64,000 nt of DNA from assembly GCA_963839095.1 (NCBI GenBank), contig CAWIUF010000066.1, forward strand, positions 87,130 through 151,129. Reading direction: 5' to 3'. The position numbers and the translations under genes are program-made. This document shows positions 16,751 to 27,866 of this stretch, piece by piece. The first letter of the stretch is position 1. Each line of letters starts with the position of its first letter. The notes under the pieces were generated by a model. It was not told where the DNA came from, ran no database searches, and was given only the letters and a program-made list of their open reading frames with translations. Source of the DNA: Palsa-504 sp963839095. GTDB taxonomy: Bacteria; Actinomycetota; Actinomycetes; Streptosporangiales; Streptosporangiaceae.

Positions 16751-17827
16751 CTATTCTCGCCCAGCCGCGGCCGGGCTTTCGGTGGCCGCAGCCGGTTGAC
16801 CGACACCGGTGTCGGACTCGCGGTGCAGGTGCCGCGGGCTGGTGAGGAAGCCGGTGCCCCAGGCCAGGTGCATGGCGCCGAGGGCGAGCGGTATCCGGAG
16901 CCTGGTCGTGGCCGGCAGGCCCCGGGACAGCAGCGTGCCCACGGCGGTGATGCCGGCGGCGTAGATCACCGGGATCGCGAAGCCCGCGGTCAGCCACTGC
17001 AGTCCGGCGGGGGCGCCGGCCGCATTCGCGGCGAGGCCCGCGATCCCGGCGGCCAGGCCGACCATGACCAGGGCCGCCGCGCCGGGCGGAGCCAGGTAGC
17101 GGAAGCTGGCCGTCTCCGGGTGCTCGCGGACGATCACCCGGCGCCAGCGGCCATAGTGGAAGTACTGCGAGGCCAGGGTGCGGACGCGGTCCCGGGGCCG
17201 GTAGCTGACGCGCAGGTCGGGAGTGAACCAGATGGTGCCGCCGCGTGCCCTGATCCGGTGGTTCAGTTCCCAGTCCTCGGCCCGGAGCATGCCCTCGTCC
17301 CAGCCGCCGGCCCGCTCGATCGCCGCCCGCCGGTAGACGCCGAGGTACACGGACAGGGTCAGTCCCGCTCCCCCGCCGGTGTGGAAGGCAGCTGAGCCGA
17401 CGCCCGCCTTGGAGGTCATCGCCCACGCGACGGCCTGCTGGAAGGGGGTCACGCCCTCGGCCGCCATGACCCCGCCCACGTCGGCCGCGCCGGTCTTGGC
17501 CAGCGTGGCCACCGCGGTCCGCAGATAGCCGGGCGGCAGCATCGCGTGCCCGTCCACGCGGGCGATCACGGCGTGCCGGGCCGCGCGGAGGGCGGCGTTG
17601 AGGGCCGCCGGGATCTGGCCGGTCGGGCTGGTGACGACGGTCAGCCGCGGCTCGGCGCCAGCCAGGTCGCGGGCGATCTGCTCGGTACGGTCGGCCGAGG
17701 GGCCGACCGCGAGCACGAGCTCGAACTCGCCCGGGTAGTCCTGGCTGAGGACATGCCGCACAGACTCCGCCAGGTACCGTTCTTCGTTCTTGACCGGCAT
17801 CACGACGGAAACAGGTGGGTATTCCAT
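16751..17827 (-). CDS. Membrane-anchored family 2 glycosyltransferase (ExoA-like)
   Basis: 358 residues. The catalytic domain (1-240) shows VSVVMPVKNEERYLAESV, VGPSADRTEQIA, the DxD-like VIARVDGHAMLPPGYL and the acid GMLRAEDWELNHRIR. Three hydrophobic helices follow (about 250-330). This is the arrangement of ExoA-type succinoglycan glycosyltransferases that elongate a polyprenyl-diphosphate-linked glycan at the cytoplasmic face. First gene of a two-gene operon with the aminotransferase. The tail after residue 335 is Ala/Pro-rich and non-conserved. Confidence 0.85.
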   Translation of the reverse strand: MEYPPVSVVMPVKNEERYLAESVRHVLSQDYPGEFELVLAVGPSADRTEQIARDLAGAEPRLTVVTSPTGQIPAALNAALRAARHAVIARVDGHAMLPPGYLRTAVATLAKTGAADVGGVMAAEGVTPFQQAVAWAMTSKAGVGSAAFHTGGGAGLTLSVYLGVYRRAAIERAGGWDEGMLRAEDWELNHRIRARGGTIWFTPDLRVSYRPRDRVRTLASQYFHYGRWRRVIVREHPETASFRYLAPPGAAALVMVGLAAGIAGLAANAAGAPAGLQWLTAGFAIPVIYAAGITAVGTLLSRGLPATTRLRIPLALGAMHLAWGTGFLTSPRHLHRESDTGVGQPAAATESPAAAGRE

Positions 17828-17890
17828 GACGCTGGCTACCGTACCGCAGCGGCCAGCCTCAGGGATGCCCGGTTGACAGCCCCGAGTCGG

Positions 17891-19196
17891 TTACAGCGAA
17901 GTGTCCTCCAGCATCTCGGTGACCAGGGCGGCGATCTGGGACCGCTCGGACCTGACCAGGGTGACGTGAGCGAACAGGGGGTGGCCCTTGAGCTTCTCGA
18001 TCACCGCGATCACGCCGTCGTGCCGGCCGACCCGCAGGTTGTCCCGCTGGGCGATGTCGTGGGTGAGCACCACGCGGGAGCCCGAGCCGATCCGGGACAG
18101 CACGGTGAGCAGCACGCCGCGCTCCAGCGACTGCGCCTCGTCCACGATCACGAAGGCGTCGTGCAGCGACCGGCCCCTGATGTGGGTCAGCGGGAGCACC
18201 TCCATCATCTCCCGGTTGATCACCTCATCGATGACGTCCTGGGTGGTGACGGCGGACAGGGTGTCGAAGACGGCCTGCGCCCACGGGCCCATCTTGTCGG
18301 CTTCGGATCCCGGCAGGTAGCCAAGCTCCTGACCGCCGACCGCGTACAGCGGCCGGAACACGATGACCTTGCGGTGCTGGCGCCGCTCCATTACCGCCTC
18401 GAGGCCGGCGCACAGGGCCAGCGCGGACTTGCCGGTACCGGCCCGGCCGCCGAGCGACACGATGCCGATCTCCGGGTCCAGCAGGAGATCGAGGGCGACC
18501 CGCTGCTCCGCGCTGCGGCCGCGCAGGCCGAACGCCTCCCGGTCACCCCGTACCAGCTGGACGGACTTGTCCGGCTTGACCCGGCCCAGCGCGCTGCCGT
18601 TGGCCGAGGTGAGCACCAGGCCGGTGTGGCAGGGCAGGTCGCGGGCGGTCTCGTTCTCCACGCTGCCGTTCTCGTACAGCTGCTCGACCTCGGCGGCGGA
18701 CAGGTCCACTTCGGCCATCCCGGTCCAGCCGGAGTCCACCGGGAGCTCGGCCCGGTACTCCTGCGCGGCCAGCCCGACCGCGGCGGCCTTCACCCGCAGC
18801 GGCAGGTCCTTGCTGACCAGGATGACATCTTCGCCCTCGGCCGCGAGGCTGCACGCCACTGACAGGATGCGCGAGTCGTTATCCCCCAGCCGGAACCCGG
18901 CAGGCAGCACCTGCGGATCGTGAGTGGTTGAGCTCGACCCGGACCGTGCCGCCGTCCGTACCGACCGCCAGCTCAGCGTCCAGCCGGCCGTGCTCGATGC
19001 GCAGGGCATCGAGATGACGCAGGGCCTGGCGAGCGAAATACCCCAGCTCGGGATGGTTCCGCTTGACTTCCAGCTCGGTAATGACGACTACCGGCAGGAC
19101 CACCTTGTGCTCGTCGAAGCGAGTGATGGCTGCCGGGTCGGCGAGCAGGACGCTGGTGTCGAGTACGTACGTACGGCGACCTTGGGACTTGGCCAC
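17891..19196 (-). CDS. PIN-PhoH family ATPase, one frame break
   Basis: About 435 residues after bridging one break near 18920. The N-terminal PIN domain is in one frame: RTYVLDTSVLLADPAAITRF, VVVITELEVKRNH and, after the break, the PIN acids FRLGDNDSRILSVA. The PhoH ATPase domain follows: Walker A VSLGGRAGTGKSALALCAGL, Walker B DAFVIVDEAQSL, and SRVVLTHDIAQRDN. In mycobacteria PIN-PhoH2 proteins are RNA helicase/ribonucleases. GTG 19196 has AGGGGAG six bases upstream; the span minus one base is a multiple of three. Neighbouring uppS on the same strand is a common actinobacterial arrangement. Confidence 0.88.
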
Positions 19197-19454
19197 GCAG
19201 ACTCCCCTGGGCGCCGGGACGAGCCCGGCGCCAAGACAGGACACAGACGTGTCGGATGGACCGGGCCTGGCCCCCAGAAGGGCCGCGCCGGCCCTTCTGT
19301 CATCTCGCCTGCACGCAATGCGCGAAGCACGAAGATCCGAGGGCCTTCCCGGGAACGGCGCCGCGCCGTCCACCACTAACGAAGGTACCCGGGTTCGTGT
19401 TACGGCAAAAGCACCGTCAGGTTACTAGCAGGTGTTTCCCCCGGTAATCAGGCC

Positions 19455-20216
19455 CTACGTGCCGAATCGCCGGTTCCGGGCCGCGTACGAACGCAGCGCC
19501 CGCAGGAAGTCCACCTTGCGGAAGGCAGGCCAGTAGGCGTCGCAGAAGTAGAACTCCGAGTGGGTGCTCTGCCACAGCAGGAACCCGCCCAGCCGCTGCT
19601 CGCCCGAGGTCCGGATGACCAGGTCCGGGTCCGGCTGGCCCGCCGTGTACAGGTGCTCGGCGATGTGCTCGACGTCGAGCGCCTCGGCCAGTTCCTCGAT
19701 CGTGGTGCCCCGGGTGGCGTGATCCTGGAGCAGGGAGCGGACCGCGTCGGCGATCTCCCGCCGACCGCCGTAGCCGACCGCCACGTTGACCAGCAGGCCG
19801 GGATAGTGCGCGGTCACCTCGGCCGCGTCCTTGAGGACCCGGACCGTGTCCCCGGGGAGCAGGTCGAGCGCACCGACCGGGTTCACATGCCAGCGTTCGG
19901 CCACCAGCGTCTGCACGGTGTCCTCGATGATCTTCAGCAGCGGCACGATCTCGCTGGACGCGCGGGTCAGGTTGTCGGTGGAGAGCAGCCACAGGGTGAC
20001 CACCTCCACGCCGCTCTCCCGGCACCAGTCGAGCAGCTCGAATATCTTGTCCGCGCCCTTGCGGTGTCCCTTGCTGACGTCGCGGAAACCGGCCGACCGG
20101 GCCCACCGGCGGTTCCCGTCGCACATCACCCCGACGTGGCGCGGGATGGCGTCGGGCGACAGGGACGCTGCGAGCCTGCGCTCGTACAGCCGGTAAACCA
20201 GGTCACGAGTTCTCAT
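19455..20216 (-). CDS. uppS: Isoprenyl (undecaprenyl/decaprenyl) diphosphate synthase
   Basis: 253 residues, cis-prenyltransferase. VGVMCDGNRRWARSAG holds the catalytic Asp and diphosphate-binding Arg. VVTLWLLSTDNLTR and the C-terminal LVIRTSGEQRLGGFLLWQST with SEFYFCDAYWPAF are diagnostic. It condenses isopentenyl diphosphate into the Z-polyprenyl carrier used for peptidoglycan and surface glycans, linking it functionally to the glycosyltransferases in this window. Chain length cannot be read; actinobacteria use both C50 and C55 products. It precedes the PIN-PhoH gene on the same strand with a gap of about 260 nt, so they may have separate promoters. Confidence 0.93.
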   Translation of the reverse strand: MRTRDLVYRLYERRLAASLSPDAIPRHVGVMCDGNRRWARSAGFRDVSKGHRKGADKIFELLDWCRESGVEVVTLWLLSTDNLTRASSEIVPLLKIIEDTVQTLVAERWHVNPVGALDLLPGDTVRVLKDAAEVTAHYPGLLVNVAVGYGGRREIADAVRSLLQDHATRGTTIEELAEALDVEHIAEHLYTAGQPDPDLVIRTSGEQRLGGFLLWQSTHSEFYFCDAYWPAFRKVDFLRALRSYAARNRRFGT

Positions 20217-20321
20217 GCTGCGGCCTTCCTCATCACCGTGGTAGTCACGGCCAACGTACCCAACGCGGGGAACGCCCCGGTTAATAAGTGGAGTTCCCTC
20301 CCGTTTCCAACCCGTCGATTC

Positions 20322-20690
20322 TTACTCCCGTTCCGCTGACGATTTGATCAAGGATTCGTCCAGGCGGGGGAAGGAGCCGGAGAGTTCCTTCCGCTCGCGC
20401 GTCAGCCGGGCCGCCCTGGCCGGGCCGCGGGCCCGCCGGCCCGGCCCGGGCCGCCGTAGCGCTGGCGGATCTCGGTGTCGTCCGGGCCGCCAGGTGCGGG
20501 TGCGGATCACCGTGGCGCCCGATCCGGTACAGCCGTCGACCGTGACCGTGCGGGACACGGCGATATGCGCTTCCTGGCGGGTGGCGAGGTGCTTGTATTC
20601 GGCCCGGGTAATGGCCTGGCCGCAGGAGTTGGGGGAATTCCCGGCAAGGTAAGCGGACCGGGTGTCGCGCGAGTCGGCGCGCTCTGACAT
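20322..20690 (-). CDS. Hypothetical protein with two compensating frame breaks
   Basis: About 122 residues. Third-position GC is high from MSERADSRDTRSAYLAGN through AEYKHLATRQEAHIAVSRTV to VIRTRTW, drops over about 35 codons, and is high again in ELSGSFPRLDESLIKSSAER. Within the drop, the frame shifted by one reads naturally (DDTEIRQRYGG), so two opposite single-base errors are likely and the gene is probably real. No family is recognised. The start is uncertain: ATG 20690 has no clear ribosome site, and a shifted frame offers MPDASVTAFGNA a few codons upstream. It stands alone downstream of a lower-GC region. Confidence 0.4.
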   Translation of the reverse strand: MSERADSRDTRSAYLAGNSPNSCGQAITRAEYKHLATRQEAHIAVSRTVTVDGCTGSGATVIRTRTWRPGRHRDPPALRRPGPGRRARGPARAARLTRERKELSGSFPRLDESLIKSSAERE

Positions 20691-21282
20691 TGGCGTTGCC
20701 GAACGCGGTCACCGAGGCGTCCGGCATTTTCCCGGCTGGTTCACGCAACCGAGGCGCGGACGTTTTCCGCTCCGCCCGCGAGGCGCTCACCTGGCACATT
20801 CCTGCCGTTCTTCCCCTGGGGCAGACCCTCAGGCCGGCCCTTCGCGCCGACCCGGCACGCTGGCACGGCACGCTGGCCGAGGCGCGCGAGCCACCCCCGT
20901 ACCGGGTCGGCGCGATTTGGTGGAACATACCCAGGATCGGCACGATTATTAAGCTGACGCTGATCTTATGCTGGTCGGCGAATCGTCGGTCGCGGAACGA
21001 TATGGTACAGACTATTCGGGTTTTCTGAATTAGATGACCTGGTTTAGACCAATGGCCAGAAGCCATTAACGGGCTGATCGGGACCGCCAGCGCTCGCCGA
21101 CGTCGGCGCTCTGGTGCCCGCCAAGCCTCGGCCCGGTGGATCGCGCCCCCCCAGCCTGATGCCGGGTCCCGGCCCTGGTGCTGAGGTATCGCACCTCCCG
21201 GGCGCGCAGCGCAGCGCGGCGGATGGAGCGAAACGTGCGCTGTCTTTAGCGAAGGCGGCGGGCCTGAGTGGCGCGGGCCGGG
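20691..21282. other. Gene-poor interval of lower GC content
   Basis: About 590 bases without a convincing gene. Its middle (20930-21070) is markedly less GC-rich than the surroundings, with runs such as gattattaagctgacgctga and gaattagatgacc, and could hold a promoter or the scar of a lost insertion. A weak dyad aatgg/ccatt is at about 21051-21067. Open frames here lack third-position GC bias. Confidence 0.45.
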
Positions 21283-21924
21283 TCAGTCGCTGCTGGGGCC
21301 CTGATCACGCACTTGCTCGACGTGGCGCAGGGCGTCGCGCAGCCGGGCGAGCCAGGCGTCGGCGTTTTCGCCGGTCAGCCGTACGCACCAGGCCAGCGCG
21401 TCGCTGCGGCTGCGGGCCACCCCCGCCTCGACCAGCGTATCGAGGACGCGGCGCTCGGACTGGCGCAGCCTGGTCATGACCGGGACCGACAGCGTGGTGA
21501 ACATCTCGGTCACGCCCGCGCAGGTAACACCCCAGGAGACCTTGCGCCGGAACTTGTGCTCGGCTTCCCGCGCGATCTCGATCCGGCGACTCCTGGTCTC
21601 CTCGCGAAACCGGCGGATCCGGCCCTCGGCGGCAGCGGCCCGCTCGGCGTCCGACTCCCCGGCCGTCTCCGGGTCGGGGATCGTCCCCACGATCGTGATC
21701 TCCTCGCGATCCGCCTGGATCTCCGGCGCGGCCGTGAACCACTCGGCCGGCAGCCGCCCGCTGAACCAGCCGCGCACTTCTTCCGTGCCGCTTCCCCGGC
21801 CCGCCGATGCCTTGTCTGTACTCATGTCGTCATCCGTCCCCGGGCTGTCACTGCTGGCACCCGTATCGCTATCCGTCCCGGCCGCGTCGTCCGCGAGCCC
21901 GGAATCGTCTTGCGGTGTATTCAT
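21283..21924 (-). CDS. Conserved hypothetical protein with ribbon-helix-helix-like C-terminus
   Basis: 213 residues. The first 55 are acidic and disordered (DDSGLADDAAGTDSDTG). A conserved-looking core follows: EEVRGWFSGRLPAEWF, EITIVGTIPDPE, a basic helix EGRIRRFREETRSRRIEIAR, then VTEMFTTLSVPVMTRLRQSE. The end, RVLDTLVEAGVARSRSDALA, has the shape of the ribbon-helix-helix motif of small autoregulators. ATG 21924 lies inside a perfect AT-rich palindrome, consistent with autoregulation; a second ATG at 21825 would remove the acidic tail. Function unknown. The core reads as a real, probably conserved actinobacterial protein. Confidence 0.6.
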   Translation of the reverse strand: MNTPQDDSGLADDAAGTDSDTGASSDSPGTDDDMSTDKASAGRGSGTEEVRGWFSGRLPAEWFTAAPEIQADREEITIVGTIPDPETAGESDAERAAAAEGRIRRFREETRSRRIEIAREAEHKFRRKVSWGVTCAGVTEMFTTLSVPVMTRLRQSERRVLDTLVEAGVARSRSDALAWCVRLTGENADAWLARLRDALRHVEQVRDQGPSSD

Positions 21925-21941
21925 GTAATTATGATTACATG
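21922..21941. promoter_or_regulatory. AT-rich palindrome overlapping the start codon
   Basis: catgtaat, spacer tatg, attacatg: 8-bp arms with perfect symmetry. The ATG at 21924 is the outer end of the left arm. The AT content stands out sharply from the roughly 70% GC surroundings. A repressor bound here would block initiation directly. Confidence 0.6.
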
Positions 21942-22185
21942 TTGCCGACGGGTCGGCTAGCTATACCGGTACGCTGCCAGCGGAACGCCTCAGCTGCCCC
22001 ATGCGTCCCCTCGGCTCCGCGTCCCCTGTAAGGGCTTCGCTTCTCTTGCCGCTCTGGGTCCTTGCCGGTTCTGGCGGGTCAGGCGTGAGCGGGCGCATGC
22101 GGGAGGGTACCGCTGAGTGGCCTTGGAGCGGAGCCTGGGGCGACGCGACGCGGAGCGGGTCAGGGCCGGACGGGGCGCGGGCGGG

Positions 22186-23635
22186 CTAGAGGCCGGAGGC
22201 GACGCTGGCGGCGACTCGGGGGTAGATGCGGATCGCGCCGGCGAACTGGGAGCCGAAGCTGGCCGGGACGATCTCGACGTCCATGCCGGGCTGGGGGGCC
22301 TGGATCATCCAGCCGTTCCCCAGGTAGATGGCAACGTGCGAGATGTAACCGGGGTCAGTGGGATCGGTGTGGTAGAAGAGCAGGTCACCAGGCGCCAGCT
22401 GGGTGGCGGGCACGGCCAGGCCGGCCCGGGCCTGGTCGGCGGCGACCCGGGGCATGGTGATGCCGACCTGGGCGAACGACCACTGGACGAGGCCCGAGCA
22501 GTCGAACGAACGGGGCCCGCTGGCGCCCCACACGTAGGGCAGGCCGCGCCTGCTCTCGGCGGCTCGCAGCGCCGCGGTCAGTTCGGCCGCGGTGACCGCG
22601 CCGCTGCCGGTCGCGGCGCCGGGCGCGGTCCCTACCGGGGAGACCCCGCCAGAGCGGGTCACCTCGGTGACCAGCGCCTCGACGCCCGCGCCGTTGGGCA
22701 GGATGGCCTTGATCCTGGCGGTGAGCGAGGCCACGCTGGACGGCGGCGCGCTGACGATGATCGCGTTTGCGGCCGGCGCCCCGAGCGACCGGGCGACCCG
22801 GTCCGACACCACGGCGTCGACGCCGCCGATGCCGACCGTGCCGAACGCGACCACCGGCAGCCGTTCGGTCTGATGCCCGGCCACGGTGACCTGGCCGCCG
22901 AGGGACAGCTTGTCTAGGGTGCCCATGGTGTACGAGACGGCGACGCCGCCGCTGGCCACCCCCTGCCACAGACGGCTGGAGGCCGCCATCGACGGGGCGG
23001 CGTAGCCGCGGAAGCGGGACGGGTTGACGCCGAGCACCGCCGTATACGCGCCGTTGATCTCTATCTTGGCAGCCTCGATCGGCTCGGCGCCGGTGACCCC
23101 GGGTTGCGCGGATACGGCCGCGAGGACCTTGTGGGATAGCGAGAACGGCGCCACGACCAGCAGCCCCGCCTGCTTGAGGCCGCTCAGCGGGGCGACTTTG
23201 GCGGACGCGGCGGCCTGAGTACCCGTGCTGGCGCTGCTCCCTGGGCCCGCGGTGCGGCTGGGCGTCGTCGTGGTGCTTCCAGGTGCCGTGGTGGTGCGGG
23301 CCGGAGGGGTGGTGACCGTGGCCTTGGCCACGGGCACGGCGAGGGGCTGGCCGCTGCCGTCGGCGTTTCCGCCGAGCATCGGCACCACCGGGCCGGCGCT
23401 ACGGCTGGGCGCGGGGCGGGACTGCGGGGCCGCGGGAGCCAGGCCGTTCACCGGGGCCGACTTGCCGCCTCCGATGGCCAGCACGACGCCAGCCGTAGCC
23501 CCGGCCAGCGCCAGCAGGCTGATCGCGACGGGAACCAGCCGCCTGGGCCGGGCGGACTGGTTCCGGTGCCGTGCGCAGTAGCCGCCGCCAGAGGCGGCGT
23601 ACGGCGTCCGCGAGCGAAAGCATCGACCCCAACAT
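22186..23635 (-). CDS. Exported NlpC/P60 cell-wall hydrolase
   Basis: About 483 residues. The C-terminal NlpC/P60 domain (last 130) shows GLPYVWGASGPRSFDCSGLV with the catalytic Cys, QLAPGDLLFYHTD, and the catalytic His in YISHVAIYLGNGWMIQAP; it cleaves peptide bonds in peptidoglycan stems. Ahead are a membrane/signal helix (RLVPVAISLLALAGATAG), a Ser/Thr/Pro linker, and a central domain resembling the ABC-permease MacB-like periplasmic fold (AAPSMAASSRLWQG). Start ATG 23635 (GGGGGGAT just upstream, MLGSMLSLADAVRRL) needs one frame break near 23570. The unbroken frame instead starts at GTG 23682 but gives a Cys/Arg-rich, unlikely N-terminus. Confidence 0.82.
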
Positions 23636-23700
23636 ATCCCCCCGTTGCACGTTACCCGAGGGGGCAAGGGGTGAAATCTCACCGTCAGGAGCGGGCCAGG

Positions 23701-23763
23701 TCAGGCGGCCCGGGCCAGCGCCGCGCTGAGCTGCTCCGGGGCAGTAACCGGGCCCGGCCCTGA
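23701..23763 (-). pseudogene. Remnant of a second yyaL 3' end
   Basis: Twenty codons and a stop read PVTAPEQLSAALARAA, closely matching the C-terminus of the YyaL protein at 25760 (PVTTPDQLRAVLAQPA). The DNA also aligns over about 60 bases. No further yyaL sequence is found upstream because the ABC permease stop is at 23767. It looks like the end of a duplicated yyaL whose body was replaced. Confidence 0.5.
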
Positions 23764-23766
23764 GCC

Positions 23767-24517
23767 TTACACGTCGCGGCGGGCCAGCACGGCTGCTCCG
23801 CAGGTGAGCGTGAGGCAGATTTCTGCCGCCAGGACCGCCAGCGCGGCCCAGGGGCTGAGGGAACGCACGATTCCTGACGTCTGACGGCCCGTCAGGATGG
23901 GGGCGACCAGCTGATCTGGCATGTACCGGACGACGGTGCGGCGAGTAGCAGCGGACAGCGCGGCGGTCACCAGGGGCAGCAGGTAGAGCAGGACCACGAG
24001 GGTGGACATGGCGGTTACGGACCGGCGGAACAGCAGGCCGAGCCCGAGGCCGAGCAGGGATACCAGGGTGAGGACGAGTCCGCCGCCCAGGATGACGCGC
24101 AGCGCGCCCGGGCTGCTCAGCGATTCGCGCAGGGGCGAGGACGCGAACGCGGCCTGGCCGAGCAGGAAGCTGCCCAGGGCGATCACGGTTCCCGCCGTGA
24201 GCCCGATGGCGGCGATCAGGGCGGTCTTGGCCGCGGCGACCCGGCCGCGGCGCGGGACCGCGGCGATGGTGGCGGCGATGGTGCCACTGGCGTGCTCGGA
24301 CGTGGCGAGCAGCGCGCCCGCCAAGCCGGCGAAGAACATGCCGAGGGTGATACCGAACATGCTGATGCCGGCCGCGTTATCGGTCGCTGCTGAGGTGGTA
24401 GCCGCGGCAGTGCAGGTAGGTGATCGCCAAGGTCACGACGGCGACGGCGAGATTCAGGCCGACCAGCGACCGCAGGGAGCGGAGCTTTATCCACTCGGCC
24501 CGGAAGGCGGCACCCAT
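23767..24517 (-). CDS. ABC-2 type exporter permease, one frame break
   Basis: About 250 residues, six hydrophobic helices. The start (MGAAFRAEWIKLRSLRSLVG) is typical of ABC-2 permeases with their amphipathic EWIKLRS coupling helix. After a break near 24390 the protein continues as AATDNAAGISMFGITLGMFF and EHASGTIAATIAAVPRRGRV to LARRDV. Unbroken, the first frame stops after residue 47. ATG 24517 overlaps the TAA of the ATPase gene (TAATG), so they are translationally coupled. Partner of the ATPase for export of an unknown substrate, possibly a lipid or antimicrobial. Confidence 0.82.
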
Positions 24518-25449
24518 TACTGCACCTGCCGAGCGTCGTATTCGACGTCTTGGCTGGTCATCTTCAAAAACGCTGCCTCGAGTGAGGTCTCGACGGGGGC
24601 CAGCTCCTCCAGTTCGATGCCGGCGGCCGCTGCCGTGCTGGCCAGGGTCGGGGCGTCGCAGCCCGTCACGAGGAATGTGTGATCATCGCCGGGCCGGACC
24701 GTGGCGATCCCCGTCAGGCAGGCGGTGAGCCTGGCAGGCTCGGCCGTCCTGATCCGCAGCGACCGGCCGGCAAGATCCTTGACCGGGCTGTCCGCGATGA
24801 GCCTGCCGCGGCCGATGATCAGGACATGATCGGCGGTCACCGCCATCTCGTTCATCAGGTGGCTGGAAACCAGCACCGTACGGCCCTCGCTGGCGAGCGA
24901 GCGCAGCAAGGTGCGCAACCAGACGATTCCCGCCGGGTCCAGGCCGTTCATGGGCTCATCGAGGATCAGCACCGCGGGGTCCCCCAGCAGCGCGGTCGCC
25001 AGAGCGAGCCGCTGGGCCATGCCCAGTGACAGCGTCCCGGCGCGCTTGGCGGCCACGTCGGCCAGCCCGACGAGCTCCAGCACCTCGTCGGCCCGGGAGA
25101 GGGCGAACTTGCTGGCCGCCGCGAGATACTGCAGGTGGGCGCGCAGGGTGCGGCCGCGATGAAACGCCCTGGTCTCCAGCGCGATGCCGGCGGCCCGCAG
25201 CGGGACCGGCTGATCCCGGTAGCTCCGGCCGCCGATCAGGGCCCGGCCGCTGGTGGGCCGGGCCAGGCCTGCCAGCATTTTCATGGTGGTGGTCTTCCCC
25301 GCACCGTTAGGTCCCACGAACCCCGTGACCCTTCCCGGCTCTACCCGGCAGGTGAGGTCATCCACGGCCCGCTTGTGCCGGTAAGCCTTGGTCAGCTGCT
25401 CCATGGCAATCATCGCCGCGCCCTCGACCGGTTCATCAGCATCCTCCAT
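24517..25449 (-). CDS. ABC transporter ATP-binding protein (drug/lantibiotic export type)
   Basis: 310 residues. Walker A GFVGPNGAGKTTTMKMLAGL near 50, signature LSLGMAQRLALA, Walker B AVLILDEPMNGLDP and the switch His in VLVSSHLMNEM. The LSLGMAQR signature (Met rather than Gly-Gln) and the C-terminal domain with LEELAPVETSLEAAFLKMTS mark the DrrA/CcmA-like export group. The first 12 residues may be untranslated if MIAMEQLTKAYR is the true start. The promoter carries an array of AT-rich repeats and a perfect 14-bp palindrome, suggesting a dedicated repressor encoded elsewhere. Confidence 0.9.
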   Translation of the reverse strand: MEDADEPVEGAAMIAMEQLTKAYRHKRAVDDLTCRVEPGRVTGFVGPNGAGKTTTMKMLAGLARPTSGRALIGGRSYRDQPVPLRAAGIALETRAFHRGRTLRAHLQYLAAASKFALSRADEVLELVGLADVAAKRAGTLSLGMAQRLALATALLGDPAVLILDEPMNGLDPAGIVWLRTLLRSLASEGRTVLVSSHLMNEMAVTADHVLIIGRGRLIADSPVKDLAGRSLRIRTAEPARLTACLTGIATVRPGDDHTFLVTGCDAPTLASTAAAAGIELEELAPVETSLEAAFLKMTSQDVEYDARQVQ

Positions 25450-25460
25450 TTAGCTTGCCT

Positions 25461-25516
25461 GACGGTATACCGTCTAACGCTATAACGAGTAACACTATAC
25501 TGCTAAACGCTATAAC
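25461..25516. promoter_or_regulatory. Palindrome and three 15-nt-spaced AT-rich repeats upstream of the ABC exporter
   Basis: gacggtataccgtc at 25461-25474 is a perfect palindrome. aacgctataac occurs at 25476-25486 and 25506-25516, with the variant aacactatac at 25491-25500, giving exact 15-nt spacing. The array starts 12 nt upstream of the ATPase start at 25449 and contains -10-like TATAAC/GTATAG sequences on both strands. It is a candidate operator array. Confidence 0.6.
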
Positions 25517-25759
25517 AGGGGACGGTACAGCTAGCCGTACCGGCGAGGGCCGCGACGAGGATGATGCGGCCGAGACGACGGGAATGCGGCCATCCGCCGG
25601 GACGCGCCGCGCGGTGAACGTCCGGCGGGAGGTCCGCGGCGCGGCACCCGGACGTCCGGGCAGGCCAGCGGCGATCCAGGGGTTAGCCGTCGCTCGCAGC
25701 GCGGCGGTCAGGCCAGGCGGGCGGCCAAGGTCAGGAGACCCGGCCAGGCGGGGCAGGGA
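25517..25759. other. Intergenic region between yyaL and the ABC exporter, no gene seen
   Basis: Together with the operator array this leaves about 310 bases without a gene. GC-rich, without codon bias in any frame or clear dyads; probably the 3' untranslated region of yyaL. Confidence 0.4.
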
Positions 25760-27832
<2,073 letters not shown>

Positions 27833-27866
27833 TACTTCACAGTACTGACGCGGGGCGAGGCCGACC

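Noticed and set aside
15143..17395. 750-residue plus-strand open frame
   Set aside because: Antisense to the intact aminotransferase and GT2 genes; no motifs and shadow-type composition.
20691..21282. Insertion sequence in the lower-GC interval
   Set aside because: No transposase-like frame, terminal inverted repeats or target duplication could be found.
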